In this document: positions 1 through 12,420 of the stretch, in pieces | Layout: each line of letters starts with the position of its first letter | Numbering within the stretch: the first letter of the stretch is position 1 | Assembly (NCBI GenBank): GCA_907164885.2 | Contig: OU015490.1 | Span: 208,770,103 to 208,834,102, forward strand | Reading direction: 5' to 3' | DNA length: 64,000 nt | Source of the DNA: Dolomedes plantarius | Taxonomy: Eukaryota > Arthropoda > Arachnida > Araneae > Dolomedidae | Position numbers and translations under genes: made by a program | The notes under the pieces: generated by a model | Databases searched by the model: none | Seen by the model: the letters and a program-made list of their open reading frames with translations, nothing else | What the model was told of the DNA's origin: nothing

Positions 1-1110
1 ATTTTCTTAACTTGTAACTCTATATTTTTTCTGTTAAAATTAACTTTTTGTTTTAATTTAACTTTACTATTATTTTTTTTCTTTTACCCGCGTTATTCTT
101 ACCTTAATATTTTAATTCATTACTTAAATTTTTAACTACTGAGCACTCCCACCTTGATTACATATATCTTGCTTACAGGAGATAAAGTCGACACGACCAA
201 TGCACTCCTCTTCTAAAACACAAATACGTCTGCGTCTATTTGTTATTTAAATGCAGCACATGTCAGTAGCTGTTGATAATTATAGAACGTTTACGATTGT
301 TTTCTGTTGTTTTTAAAAATAAATTTAGAAAATAGATAGGAAAAAAGGAATATAAGAACTAGAAGATTGATGCGGATATTAGATATAATCGTACGATCTA
401 TGGCTTCATCGCTAAATTTAGTTTTTCCACAACAAAGAATGTGGGCAAAATTACGAAGCTCTGTTTGGTGGGAAGAAATTGTTTTAAATTCCTGAAGTAA
501 TAAAGACTGGAAAGAAAATTTTCCAATCGATAGGTTCATTTTTTTAAATTATAAGATTAATTGCAAGATACTTATTGTTTTAATAAATCCTTTTATAAAA
601 TCAAAATGTAATTTTGATTTCAATTTTGTTTCAGTAATTTTTAATCATGTATCAATAAAAAAATCATAAATAGATATAAATAAATTTTTATCTGTGAATT
701 CTAAAATAATTAATTTATAAATAAATTTTAATGTTACATTTAATTATTGATTATACTTATTAAATTTATTAATTTTACCATAACACTTTAAATGAAAATG
801 TTATTGAAATTTTATTGAAATGAAATTTTATTTCTTATTTTACATACCAGATGGCAGTACCATTCTATTTATAATGTAATTGGGGATGGTTTTTTTTTTT
901 AAACTAGATGGGCAGAAATAAATGAAATCCTCCGGAAGAAAATAGGCACTTTTCTACTGTTTTCTTGAAAATTATGCGATCGTTAAGGGGTTCCAGATCC
1001 TTCCATCGATCATTTAGCTGCATTTTCATGGATTCACACAAGTTCAAACCCGCCATGTTATTTACTCCCAGCTTCGAAATGCATCATGGGTAATTAGCGG
1101 GTTTTATCCT
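1..1110. other. AT-rich sequence without a recognisable gene
   Basis: Low-complexity AT-rich DNA. Both strands were read for transposase motifs, Pol III boxes and terminal repeats; none was found. A short minus-strand frame at 291-539 has no recognisable domain and is probably chance. Confidence 0.5.
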
Positions 1111-1116
1111 GGGTCG

Positions 1117-1184
1117 AAGCAGGGTCGAAAATCCACCCTGCATTTTTCCCTATCGTAGGGAAAAAGTAAGAAACGACCCTGCTT
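1117..1184. repeat. nested hairpin (palindromic element core)
   Basis: The outer arms AAGCAGGGTCG (1117-1127) and CGACCCTGCTT (1174-1184) are perfect 11-bp inverted repeats. Inside lies a second perfect hairpin with arms TTTTTCCCTA and TAGGGAAAAA around TCG (1143-1165). This looks like the core of a fold-back MITE; its outer ends were not located. Confidence 0.6.
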
Positions 1185-1218
1185 TTACCCGGGTTTTTGG
1201 CACATGTAAACGGCACTT

Positions 1219-1386
1219 AAGAGGCATTTGGGTGGTCAGCACCTCGACGACCATGACGATCTCAAAACGACCGTGTTGCAGTGGTTGTCTAATCAGGTGG
1301 CAGATTTCTACGAGGATGGTATTCAAAAGCTAGTTGTACAATACAATAAGTGCCTTAATATTGGTAGGAAATATGTAGAAAACTAG
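1219..1386 (+). pseudogene. mariner transposase, C-terminal fragment
   Basis: The frame from 1219 reads through to a TAG at 1384-1386 and gives about 55 residues typical of the extreme C-terminus of mariner (Mos1/SETMAR-type) transposases. Features include KRHLGGQ at the start, an FYEDGIQKLV block, and a Y-NKCLN-GRKYVEN ending. The catalytic domain and N-terminal helix-turn-helix are missing. The following ~90 bp (AT-rich, with GGTACTTACTT near 1465) resemble a mariner 3' UTR and end. It is a 5'-truncated dead copy. The family assignment rests on motif recognition only. Confidence 0.75.
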
Positions 1387-1486
1387 ATTAAAGAATAAGC
1401 TTTCATATAAAAATAAAATTGTTAAAAAATTCTACTTGTTTTATTTATATTTCAAAATGGTACTTACTTAAAAAGCACGGCCTCGT

Positions 1487-1700
1487 ATATCTTGTGACTG
1501 GGCAAAGACGACTAAGCCTTTCATCCCTTGAGTGGGTCGATAAAATGAGGACCAAGCATGCTTGGGAACTAAACTCTGGGGGTCCCAAGTCAGGATGACC
1601 ACCTGACTGAGATATATGCTGTATGGTGCCGCATGCCCCAAGGTCAAGAAATTGGAGATGGGTACCGCCGGCCCTGGTCCACATCCAACTGTTGCACCGT
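1487..1700 (-). repeat. unclassified GC-richer dispersed-repeat-like block
   Basis: About 210 bp with clearly higher GC than its surroundings, abutting a (TA)n tract at 1706. It has paired short inverted segments but no clear A/B box pair. It could be a SINE body or an old element end; I cannot assign it. Confidence 0.3.
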
Positions 1701-1701
1701 G

Positions 1702-1705
<4 letters not shown>

Positions 1706-1738
<33 letters not shown>
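1706..1738. repeat. (TA)n microsatellite
   Basis: Uninterrupted TA dinucleotide tract of about 33 bp. Confidence 0.95.
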
Positions 1739-1740
<2 letters not shown>

Positions 1741-1741
<1 letters not shown>

Positions 1742-2279
1742 TGCACCATAGTATGGACGAGTGAGCTAAAATCTCGACATAGTCCTTCTCATTCAATCTC
1801 CATTTTAGGGTTACAATAGGGCCTGAAGAAAACCATGAGATGCCATCCCAAACTCTGATAAATCTACATCATTAATTTACAGTTGAGATTAGACAGCCAT
1901 AATCTTACGCTTGTGTAGGTGTTCTCCAGACATACGCACTTCCTGTTGCGAGGAACAATATGAACAATGACTCGTCGGACCAAATGCCGTTTTCCGACAT
2001 ATTACCCTACCAGAATTTGCGCTCGGGGCACCATTGTAGACGATATTTTGTATTGGCATCTATTACGAGTGGCCTGGGAATAACAAATCTGCCGTATCTG
2101 CTTTGTTTGTGAAGTTCCCTTCTAACTTTAATGTTTGATATTAGAACATACTGATGCCAACTGCATGTTCTGAGCATAGTGAAGTATTCATGGTAAATAG
2201 GTGTTATGTAAGGCAGTAAACTCATTATATGGCTGTATTTCTCTCTTGTTATAGGTCTTGAAGTTTTATACAGTGACAA
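1741..2279 (-). pseudogene. Tc1-like transposase fragment
   Basis: Reading the minus strand from about 2279, one frame gives a Tc1-type catalytic region start: an RRELHKQS-YGR stretch, IPRPLV, then a W-SDES motif (first catalytic D, coded near 1972) and a VWRTP-like strand. After several frameshifts a VMVWAAIS-like and a KW-LNEKDYVEIL-like piece follow towards 1741. The N-terminal helix-turn-helix and the second D and E blocks are absent. It is truncated and frameshifted, so it is dead. It differs from the Tc1-like copies at 13 and 62 kb. Confidence 0.6.
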
Positions 2280-2349
2280 TATAGTAATTTTGCTGAGGTG
2301 TTTAGGTCTCCCTTTTTTTCAAAATAAAAACAAAACGTTTTACATAGAT

Positions 2350-3560
2350 AATTTTCTTCCATACTAGTTTTGTAAAAAAATTTGTGCGGTTCATCCCTTT
2401 TAAACCTCATCCAACATATTTTGAGTCAGTTTAAAATTTCTCCATCCGTATTTTTTTCCTATTTAATATTACCTCTTCTAGAGATATGGTTGAGACAGAA
2501 TCTTGTCATTTCATTTCATACAAAATAAAGCTACTTTTTTGGCAAGCCTTTATTGCATTTTAATAGTCTTGAGGAGAATATAATTAATCTTTTTTCTTTA
2601 ATGCTATTTTCACAACTCCAAAATCTCTGGCGTTTGGAAGAAATGAATGGCCCGACAATAGAAATTTGTGGTCAAAAACATTTATGTTATTATCAGCTGA
2701 TTAAACAATCCTTAATCACATCAATGCGAGCTTAATATTTCGATTTTGTCCGGTACGCATGTCACTGTATGCTATAATATGGGCTTGGGTTGTAACATTC
2801 TGAATATGTATTAGGCAGCAAAATGCTATTTCTTCCGCACCTCTAGATGCTGCAGTTTTCTCCCATGAATACATATGAATTCTATTTTCATGAACATTAT
2901 GAAAACCTTCATTAATAACATAAATATTTCGCTTATAGTATTCAACAGAAAATGATAATTTGGACTATGGAAGGGCCTTTTGTAGATCAAATGAAAATAC
3001 GAAATATTTATCTGGGTTCTTTGATGCTAAGCTTTGATCTTCTTTTAAAATTTTTAATTATTAGGAATGGACTTATTCCGCTTTAAAAAAAAAAACGATT
3101 TTTGCGATAACATTTTATAGCTAAAATTATTTTATTTACATTATGAAAAAATCGTACTCCTTTGAATGCATGATTATAAATATGAAGAAAAGGTGTCTAT
3201 ATCTTACTAAAATTACCGGTAACTTTTTCTTTTTTGCAAAGTGGACTTATATCCCTTTCAAAAATTAAAGCTCAAATAACTGTGCACAGTAAAAAAGTCA
3301 TTTAAAACTTTTATTTTTAAATTATCAAACATTATGATGCTTAAAACTGTTATTTTTACTTTTTGAAGCATTATGATGGTACAAAAGATGATAAATGTGG
3401 CACTGCAAGTGAAGAAGAAAACAATCTGATTTGCATAAACATACGAATTCAAAGTGAATTATGGGTATAAAAATGACGAAATCGAGTCAGTATCTCTGTT
3501 TCTGTTACGCTGGCAATTAAATTATAAGAACGTGCATTATTCGTAAAACTTTTTTTTAAT
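2350..3560. other. AT-rich sequence, nothing recognised
   Basis: About 1.2 kb without coding motifs, TIRs or RNA genes that I can support. Short frames at 2553-2735 (+) and 3258-3452 (-) look like chance in AT-rich DNA. Confidence 0.45.
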
Positions 3561-3564
3561 CAAA

Positions 3565-4647
3565 ACCAGGGAAATGGTGTTGAAGCTCTTCGTGAATTGC
3601 GTCGGGGTCCAATGTCTCCAAAAGGTGTAAGAGACATGATATCTCGATTTGAAAACACTGGGTGTTTAAGCGTTCAACGTGGCAGAGGGCGAAAGCCTAT
3701 CAGGGTAGAAGTCATTTCAGGAGTATCAACGGTTGTTGTCGAGTAGTCACTGACAAATGAACACTGAGTCAGCAGTGCTCGTGCAGTGTCACGACAATTA
3801 GACGTACCGTATAGCACAGTGCAGAAGATCATGAGAAAAATATTGAATTTATTGCGTATAAGACCTGTCACAACCAGCAACTGCTTCTTACCGACAATGA
3901 CCGTCGCTTATCTTTTTCCCTGACTTTTCTTGTCCGAATGGAAGTCGAAGACTCCTGGCTGTGGAACATTCTCTGGAAGGAAGAGGCTCATTTTTATCTG
4001 AACGGAACAGTGAACACACAAAATTGTCGAATTTGGGCCTTGGAAAATCCACTTGCCTTCTCAACAATTCCGCAAAACTCGCCTAAAGTTACTGTCTAGT
4101 GTGGATTAACTTCTCAATTTATCCTTGGACCATTCTTTTTCGAAGAACTTAAAGATAATGGCCCTGTCACACGTTCTGTAATCAGATATCGTAATATCGC
4201 AGTATCGTAATATCGTAATATGATAATCGCAGTTTCGTTTTACCTTAACTCCAGCAGCGACATTGCCTTGAGTCTATTACTTTTATGCAGGACGGTTCCC
4301 CTCCACATAATGGACTCTTTGTGCATAGGTTTTTTGTTACAACATTTTACGGATAACACGGAGATTAGCCGATTATTTAATATTCTTTGGCTTGCCCGTT
4401 CTCCCGATATCACTAGATGTGATTTTTTGTTATGGAGCCATTTAAAGAACGTTGTTTATAGGGGGAATACTACAACTTTGGCTGACCTGGAGGACCGCAT
4501 AACATTGTCTGTTGAACATATTACTGGCCACCAGCTGCGGTCCGCTGTTGAACACGCTGTTCATCACCTTCACATTTTGCATTCTAATGAGGGAACCCAC
4601 ATTGAAAATTTTCTTTGCATCGCTAAAAACTGTGTAACAAATAAATT
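3565..4647 (+). pseudogene. mariner-like (DDxD) transposase pseudogene
   Basis: A degraded plus-strand gene. The N-terminal part reads VEALRELRRGPMSPKGVRDM and continues to a GRGRKPI linker, typical of a helix-turn-helix mariner-like family common in arthropods. The middle retains an RMEVEDSW-W-ILW--EAHF block and an NCRIWALENP block. FMQDGSPPH (second catalytic D, coded at 4291-4293) is readable in another frame. The C-terminal part (SPD-TRCDFLLW, then NVVYRG, LADLEDRI, RSAVEHAV) is open to 4660. The third residue lies in CDF, so the family is DDxD. At least six stops or frameshifts make it non-functional. Confidence 0.75.
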
Positions 4648-4834
4648 ATGCTTGAATTGAAATTTGTAGCTTGTTTAAATTATTTCCATGTAATGCGCCC
4701 TCTTTTTAAAAACTTTCTTTAAAATATGTCAGTGCATCTTTTGAATTGTCTACCTTCAAAATTTCAGCTCAATCCGCCTTTTAGCTATAGCTATAGAGGG
4801 CTCTGATAGGCCAAGTTTAATTCTGATCACCTGG

Positions 4835-4840
<6 letters not shown>

Positions 4841-4868
<28 letters not shown>
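4841..4868. repeat. (TA)n microsatellite
   Basis: Short TA tract bounded by GTGTATA and TACACAC. Confidence 0.9.
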
Positions 4869-4869
<1 letters not shown>

Positions 4870-4875
<6 letters not shown>

Positions 4876-5428
4876 TATGACATTACTCTAATAGTGTTTG
4901 TTTTGCTGAAGACAACATTTTCTTGGTAAAAATTTAATATAGGAGGAAATCTAAGACAACATATCTGTAGATTGATTTTTACAGAATGTACAACTGCGAT
5001 TAACTAGTCTAATATGTAAAAGAAAAGTTTCAATAATGACTTAGAAAGAATAGATAAAAGAAATTACATTTGTTTACTTTTATTAGAATGTTGCGTGTCG
5101 AATAGCTAAATATGAAAAATATACAGGGAACGTATAATTCGATAAATTTCTCAGACGAAAAATTATTACTAACAGTAATGACAGTAACAGAGCGTGGATA
5201 AAATATATATTAAAAAAGTGCATTTAATGTCCAGGAAAAAACATATAAATAATCAGGAAACATGTCTACCCGGCCACAACTATTCGAATGTCAGCCCTTT
5301 AAACTGCCATATTTTGTTTAGAACTGATTAGACTCGACACATCCGATACTATGGAAGATACGTCTTCTAAGCGGCTACCCCTCAAAACGGTCACTTTGTT
5401 TCTGAACCATTACTGTCGGCAATAGAAA

Positions 5429-5431
<3 letters not shown>
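4870..5431. other. unassigned sequence
   Basis: AT-rich, with no supported gene, TIR or RNA. It ends at the long TA tract starting at 5432. Confidence 0.4.

Positions 5432-5522
<91 letters not shown>
5432..5522. repeat. long (TA)n microsatellite
   Basis: About 90 bp of pure TA. It directly precedes a dispersed repeat that has copies near 22.3 and 10.5 kb, each next to TA tracts. Confidence 0.95.
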
Positions 5523-5914
<392 letters not shown>

Positions 5915-6336
5915 AGGTGTTTGTAAACTGTTTCCAAAAAAATATGAGGGGTGATAGTACTTATCAACACGAACAAAGCATCCTAGGGTCGCATTCCCCT
6001 CAGTGTGTCATAAAAGGGTAAAGTTCAATACCCAAGTTGAACGTTCCTAAAATGTGAATTAAAACATCCATAATTTGAAAAATCCTCAAGATACTGACCC
6101 TCGTAAACACCAGCAAAGGATTTATGGAAGCATCCCGAGTAGGTATCTTTGATGTTTGGCTGGTGGGACGGTATCGCTTGCCATAACGTCTGACCGGCGC
6201 AACATACCGTGTCCTTCTGGAACAAGTCCTGGTTTCTTGCAATATCTACCGCTCATCACACAGACAAACGTGATCGTGCATAAACAGGTGCACACAACGG
6301 TCATGTACATTTATGCACACGTACATTAATGCACAC

Positions 6337-6745
6337 AATGGTTATGTTTCTGCATGATGGAGCTACAAGACACTTTAGCAACGCCACCCACCACTTCCTT
6401 AATTCCACATATCTTGCAAGGTGAATTGGACGGGGAAGACCTGTGACTAGGTCTTCACGGACCTAAATCCATTAAGCTTCTTCCTTTGCTGAAAAATGAA
6501 ATCATTGGTGTACGAGACTCCCGTGGTTTCCGTGGAAGATATAACCGTGAGAATCGTTATTGAAGCGGACATGATTAACAAGGAGTGTATGAGAGGGCGC
6601 ACCAGTCTTTCATTCGTCGGAGAGAATTGTGTAATGACACCATTGGAGGGCAAATTTTGAGTCTCTCTCTGATTTGAATAGTGTTGCGCAACTTATGATT
6701 TGGTCTATAATTTTTCTTTTCAGTGCCGAAAGTTCAACTTGGACA
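6337..6745 (+). pseudogene. mariner-like (DDxD) transposase, 3' fragment
   Basis: From about 6337 the plus strand reads MVMFLHDGATRHFSN (second catalytic D in HDGA), then TYLARWIGRGRPV, a TSMDF-type region in which the sequence is frameshifted, and a VYETPVVSVEDITVRI-like helix. It ends with a QSF-RR--NCVMTPLEGKF-like tail. This is the C-terminal half of an arthropod mariner-like family different from the copy at 3.5-4.6 kb. The upstream part at about 5920-6300 probably belongs to the same element but is too decayed to read. Several frameshifts are present, so it is dead. Confidence 0.6.
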
Positions 6746-6865
6746 CTGAAATTTACAATTGTCTAGCACATTGAGTCGAATGTGGACCTGGGTAGAATTG
6801 TACATATTGTTCCTCTTGATGAGTACTACCACCACTCTTACTTTGTCTACAACTTTAGGATCATC

Positions 6866-7150
<285 letters not shown>

Positions 7151-7159
7151 ACTCTAGAT

Positions 7160-8562
7160 TTGTGTGCACGGCCGCCATCTTGGATTTTTCCTCCAGGGTT
7201 TGGCGCATTTCGCATGGCGATAATTATTGCGTTCTGGTAAAAATAACCCATTGTCAAATTCTCTAATTTTAAGATCAAACAGTTATTTCTGATGTGATCT
7301 TTTAATTACAGTATAATAATTTTAGGTCAGATCTTGGCATTGACCTGGAAATGAGTCAAATTGACTATACTCAAAAGAGTAAATTATTTTTAAAACTAAG
7401 AGTCTTTTTGTTGAAAATTTTTGAATCCATTATCAGTTTTTAGTTAACTTATTAATTTTAAGTTGCTTTTAATTTTGTTTATCGATTGTCAATTAGTATA
7501 CTATAATGATACACCATTTCATTTATTTGAAGTAAAAATTATCTGCCATCATTTTTTCGTAAAATGTAAAATACTGTATACATTTTAAATACAATATATT
7601 TTAAAATATTTTATAATTCCAAGTTGTAGTGGATTACAAATAAATTTAAATAACTGAAGTTCAACTTCTCTCTCCCCAGGAACCTAAGTTAAAAAGTTAG
7701 TTAAGGTTAAAATTGGTTTAGGAAAAGGTTTTTTTTTCCTTATTTCCAACACAGCAGGAAAAATGGTCAAATAATCCGTGTCCCAATTTTATTGTATGCA
7801 CCAAATATTTGGTTAAGGTCAAATCTGAAGTAAAATTTCATTACTACAATGCCCTAATAATAATAAATAAATTTTAAAAAAAAGAGAGAGAGAGGATCTG
7901 GTTACTCACCATAAATTTATGGGTTCATAATTATTTTACATTTTTCAAAGCTGAATTTTAGATAATTTTTAAATTGCAAGTTATTTAGGTGGTACGAAAA
8001 TGCTGTATTTTTTTTCTAATTAACAATATATTGGCATAATATTTTAGTGATTCATTGCTATTAGTCAAAGAGTTAGGGCAAACTGAATAGATGGCATTGA
8101 AATTTTATCTGTAAGTAAAATTCATTTGACCAAATTCTGCATATGGATCATAATTTGAAAAGGTAGTTTTTAATTAAAAATGACAAAAAATAAATCTCAG
8201 TCCAACGATTAAATTATTTTTCAAAGATATTTCTAAGTTTCACAATTTAAAAAGGTCGTTTTTATTAAAAAAGCTAAAAGAAAAACTCAAAATTTCCAAT
8301 ATTTGAGAATGATTTTTTCAAAAATGTGGTTTTTATAAAAAACCCAAAAATAAATCTAAGTCCAACGTTTAAATGATTTTTCAAAAATTTTTCTAAGTTT
8401 CATAATTTAAACAGGTGGTTTTTATTAAAAAAGCTAAAAAAAGTCCAGCCTTTTGAAAACACCGCTTAAAACACATTGGCGAGAAATTTTCCACTCCTCA
8501 AAACACGGTAAAATCGCAAAGTTGGCGCAAAAAAAAATCCAAGATGGCGGCCGTGCACACAA
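7160..8562. mobile_element. non-autonomous DNA transposon with ~30-bp TIRs
   Basis: The left end (7160-7188) reads TGTGTGCACGGCCGCCATCT and continues TTGGATTTTT. The right end (8534-8562) is its inverted complement over about 29 bp. The interior (~1.4 kb) has no coding frame. It contains a ~160-bp tandem repeat (marker AAATCTCAGTCCAACG near 8191 and 8351). No clean target duplication could be assigned, so the superfamily is unknown. It appears inserted into the Helitron-like region, whose 5' module resumes afterwards. Confidence 0.75.
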
Positions 8563-8567
8563 TTATT

Positions 8568-9600
8568 AAGTAACGTAATATTAATTTGAATATTATTTTA
8601 GGTGCTTAAAATAATTAAAAAAACATTCTTTACTTAAAATCTTTTTTTTATTTTTTTATTTTTATTTCATCTCTTACTCTAATTTTGAGATACCAATGTG
8701 TATCTATACTTCTATAATCTATACTTATATATAAAGAGAGAGCGATTTTGTACGTGGAGGGTAATCTCCAGAACCACTGCACCTATTTGAAAAATTATTT
8801 CACTGTTTGAAAGGTACATTATTCCAGATGGACATAGGCTATATATTATGTATATCTGATCAGTAGAAATAAAGTTAGGGGCTTAATCCTAACAATTTCC
8901 ATTGTTACCGCTATTGCCCTCTACTGCTTTTTGTGCCGAAGTTTTCAACGATCCTTATCGCGGTGCTATCGCGGTGGGCTTCTGTTCTGACGTTAGCGGT
9001 TCGAATCTAGCCGTTCTCCGGCACGCCTTTTTCTTTTAAAAAATTAACTTTAATTATTAACTAACGTAATATTAATTTGAATATTATTTTAAGAATATTA
9101 TTTTTTTAAAAATTGAATATTTAAAAAAACATTCTTTACTTAAAATCCTTTTTTTATTTTTGTATTTTTATTTCATCTCTTAACCTCTCTCTTTTAAAAA
9201 ATTAACTTTAATTTATAACTAACGTAATATAAATTTGAATACTATTTTAGGTGCTTAAAATAATCAAAAAAACATTCTTTACTTAAAATCCTTTTTTTTA
9301 TTTTTGAATAAAACTACGGTCTCAAGCACACCTCTTTCTTTTAAAAAAATAACTTTAATTAATAACTAACGTAATATTAAATTGAATACTATTTTTGGTG
9401 TTTAAAGGAATTAAAAAAAACATTCTTTACTTAAAATCCTTTTTCATTTTTGAATAAAACTACGGTCTCAAGCACACCTCTTTCTTTAAAAAATTAACTT
9501 TAATTAATAAATAACGTAATATTAATTTGAATATTATTTTAGGTGCTTAAAATAATTTTAAAAAATTCTTTACTTAAAATGTTTTTTTTTATTATTTTAT
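8568..9600 (+). repeat. ~150-bp minisatellite-like array, interrupted
   Basis: A unit beginning TAACGTAATATTAATTTGAA and ending ATTCTTTACTTAAAAT recurs at about 8571, 9062, 9219, 9367 and 9512, a spacing of about 145-158 bp in the last four. Units share a CTTTTAAAAAATTAACTTTA leader. The Helitron-like 5' module and a block with a tRNA-like GGTTCGAATC motif (8880-9030) interrupt the first and second units. Confidence 0.7.
8698..8878 (+). repeat. Helitron-like 5' module, copy 2
   Basis: Near-identical to 6977-7150. Its left flank (ATACCAATGTGTATCTATAC) is repeated at about 9630-9655 in front of the next element, so the region contains nested or tandem Helitron-like units. Confidence 0.55.
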
Positions 9601-9639
9601 TTTTATTTCATCTCTTATTCTAATTTTGGGATACCAATG

Positions 9640-10511
9640 TGTATCTATACTTCTATAATAATATGTAAAAAGAGAGAGGAGATTTTTATGTGGTGGGTAA
9701 TGTACAACTTTTGTACATTAAAATGTACCTTACATCTTTTCCTTTGTCAACCACAGTCAAGTAATCATAGCAACACCCTTTAGCTTACGGGGTCCGTTTT
9801 TCGAATTCGCTCTTTACAACGGGAAAATGTTATCTATTTTCTATCCCCATTTTACGTGGGGGACATTCAGCGTCGGGGGTCAGGGAGTAGACCCAGTGGG
9901 GGACCAAAGAGTGGTTAATTGTTTTCTTATTGCTTTCTTACTATTGAAGAAGAATTTCAATAGTAGTTCATCGGCACTCCGTAACTCTTTCATCTCTGAA
10001 AAGGTAGAAAATGGATGAACCGCGGGTGAACCGCCCTTCTGATGTCTCTCGCCTGAAAAGAAATAGCCTCTAGCTAGAACGACAAAAGATTATTATTCAG
10101 TCCTTTTCAGCAAGTTTCACCCTCCGTTCCCAGAATGTCACCCAATTGTTCTTTGGGGGCAAAGCCGTTTGGAAAGTCACAACGAAGTGGAATTCGAGAC
10201 TATATCTATGCCGACATCACACCGTATTTTTCGAGAGTATGTGCTTCGGATATATGCTATCCCACCCCGTAAGGAACAGGTTTAATATTTTTAAGATTCA
10301 AGTAGAGGAGGTATTGATAAATACAAAAAGGATTTTTAAAACTGGCAACGTTAAAGGGTTTATTGAAGAAAACTACATTTGGAACTACGCTTTTTATTGA
10401 ACATTTAAGGTAAAAAAAGATTTACAATTATTAGCTATCAACTGGAAATTTATAGGTATAATATTTTGTTCAACCCGGACAAAGTCGGGACGGGCCGCTA
10501 GTATATATATA
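9640..10511 (+). mobile_element. non-autonomous Helitron/Helentron-like element
   Basis: The 5' side starts TATCTATACTTCTATAATAA followed by AAAAAGAGAGAGG. The 3' side has a CCCGGACAAAGTCGGG hairpin (about 10474-10489) followed by ACGGGCCGCTAGT, the arrangement typical of Helitron-type 3' termini (hairpin a few bases before a CTAGT-like end). No replication initiator or helicase is coded. Frames at 9827-10018 and 10146-10400 have no recognisable domain. No target duplication is expected for this class. Confidence 0.6.
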
Positions 10512-10717
10512 TAAATTTTCACCCCCTCTAATCACCTGTAATCCGAGTTCTATCTCTCTATGGTAACCTTTCCGTCCTTTACCAGTACTAACCTACCTCG
10601 CCAATTGCTGGCAATACGTTTACAGCTACTTGTACATTGCTGGAATAATTCAAATTCGAATCATATTGTGTTCGGCAATGACGTGCGTGCTTACATCAGG
10701 AGATGACCATTCGGGTC

Positions 10718-10722
<5 letters not shown>
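10512..10722 (+). repeat. TA-tract-associated dispersed repeat, diverged copy 3
   Basis: This shares the order of motifs with 5523-5815 and 22264-22568 (CTGTAATC, TCTCTATGGTAACC, ACTAACCT-CCTCGCCAATT-CTGGCAA, a final GTCATTTCATATATA), but is more diverged. It is again followed by (TA)n. Confidence 0.55.

Positions 10723-10791
<69 letters not shown>
10723..10791. repeat. (TA)n microsatellite
   Basis: About 69 bp of TA between the dispersed repeat and an LTR-like block. Confidence 0.95.
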
Positions 10792-10794
<3 letters not shown>

Positions 10795-10797
<3 letters not shown>

Positions 10798-11290
10798 AGG
10801 AGTTAATCAAGCTAAAATTACAGGGGGCTTCAGAATATTTTAATATTTGGCACCGAGTGCCATCATTTTCACAGATTTAATTGAAATGCTTCGAGTGAGT
10901 TGGGAAAAAGGATCCCTTTTTGAGATGTGGCCTTGACGTGTCTGCGGTCTGGCGCGAGTGTATTTTTAGAAGCAGGCATTTGGCGTTCGAGGAGTGAACT
11001 ATTACATAATATGAATTCGTCTCGGAACATTCTATGGACATCACGGAGCATGCGCATAGTTTATCCGCTTGAATATGAACAGAGGATTTAGCAGAGCGTC
11101 TTTGGGATTTCGAACTGACAGGTTGTCTTTGTCAGCCGAGATGAGAGATCGAAAATGGCACAGATTGAATCGGGGAAATTAATAAGAATTTAAATAAAGG
11201 ATTTAGATGTAACTAATTGTCTTTAATTCCACAGGCCTACGATTGTTCTGACTGCATATTATTAGAGTAAGTATTAAGAGGGGAACGAAT
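10795..11290 (+). repeat. LTR-like block, member A
   Basis: It starts TGTAAGGAGTTAATC and resembles 23177-23600 in motif order: a GGGGGCTT segment, a hairpin (TGGCACCGAGTGCCA here, TGGCG-AATTCGCCA there), a GCATGCGC motif, GATTGAATC, and an AATAAA-type signal followed by ACTAATTGTCTTTAATT. The length and order fit a solo LTR. No PBS, PPT or pol sequence adjoins it. The class is uncertain. Confidence 0.4.
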
Positions 11291-11315
11291 TAAGAGGGAG
11301 TACGAGTCTTAAGCT

Positions 11316-11453
<138 letters not shown>

Positions 11454-11712
11454 AGAGAAAGGGAGTGATTATGAATTTAAAAATATTACGAAAGAGATTC
11501 AAAGTTGAGGTTTAACATTTAATTATTCACTACTTTTTTAAAATGGATTAAATTTCATGTAAATTGAAAATTTCCATTGCATAATTCTTATTTTAAACTA
11601 ATCATTATTCAGCATTTAAAACAATTTATTTCAAACGCAATATAATAGTTGTTTAAAATGTATGTTCAAGCCATTATTTTCAATGAAATTCGGCTAATAA
11701 ATTTCAATATAA

Positions 11713-11905
11713 ACTTTCATAATTAGAGTATCTAACATTTTCTGCAATAAAGAATTCAACTTTGATTTATCTTTAAAAATGTGTATTCCCAAAATTTTAT
11801 GGCTCCCCATATATTTTCGTCATTATCACGAGCTATTTTTTTAGCTCCGAAACTAACCACGTCAGTTTTTATTTTTAAAGCATTTCTTAATATCTTTCGG
11901 CATAC
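11713..11905 (+). repeat. dispersed repeat, direct copy of 57625-57790
   Basis: Shared stretches include TTTTCTGCAA, ATTCAACTTTGAT, AAATTTTAT and AACTAACCACGTCAG followed by TTTTTAAAGC. The pair is diverged and carries no coding frame. It probably belongs to an unclassified high-copy element. The flanks 11451-11712 and 11906-12370 show nothing else I can name. Confidence 0.6.
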
Positions 11906-12369
11906 CTTCCTTTTTTTTTCATACTACTGTTTAAACAGTGCTTTCATATTTTTTTTTACCGCCAAGAAGGACGTAAAATATTATTTTTAATAAATATTCA
12001 GTTAACTGACGGTGGTACATATTAGTTTTAGCCATCAATTATCTCTCATCTATACACCTTTGACTTCTTTAATATTTAATGGAATTTTTGAGATACTTTC
12101 TGAAAATGGTATTTATTTCAGTAATATAGGTGTCGGGGGGAAATTTATCGTGTTAAAATTCCACTTTTTTTTGGCGCACATAATAATGTTAGGGATCAAT
12201 AAAGGAAGGCGCATAAATTATCCTGGTTTCCTCATTATGACGGAAATATACGTGATTTTATCACTGAAAAACGAAATATTATGATGCATTAAGAAACATT
12301 TTAAATACGTTAGAAAGTAAGTATACCAACATCATATATGAATTGATAATGGCAAGAATTCCATTTAAT

Positions 12370-12370
<1 letters not shown>

Positions 12371-12415
<45 letters not shown>
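12371..12415. repeat. (TA)n microsatellite
   Basis: About 45 bp of TA. Confidence 0.9.

Positions 12416-12420
<5 letters not shown>

Noticed and set aside
8960..9030. Possible tRNA gene near GGTTCGAATC
   Set aside because: The T-arm and acceptor stem do not pair; at best a SINE or tRNA-derived scrap.
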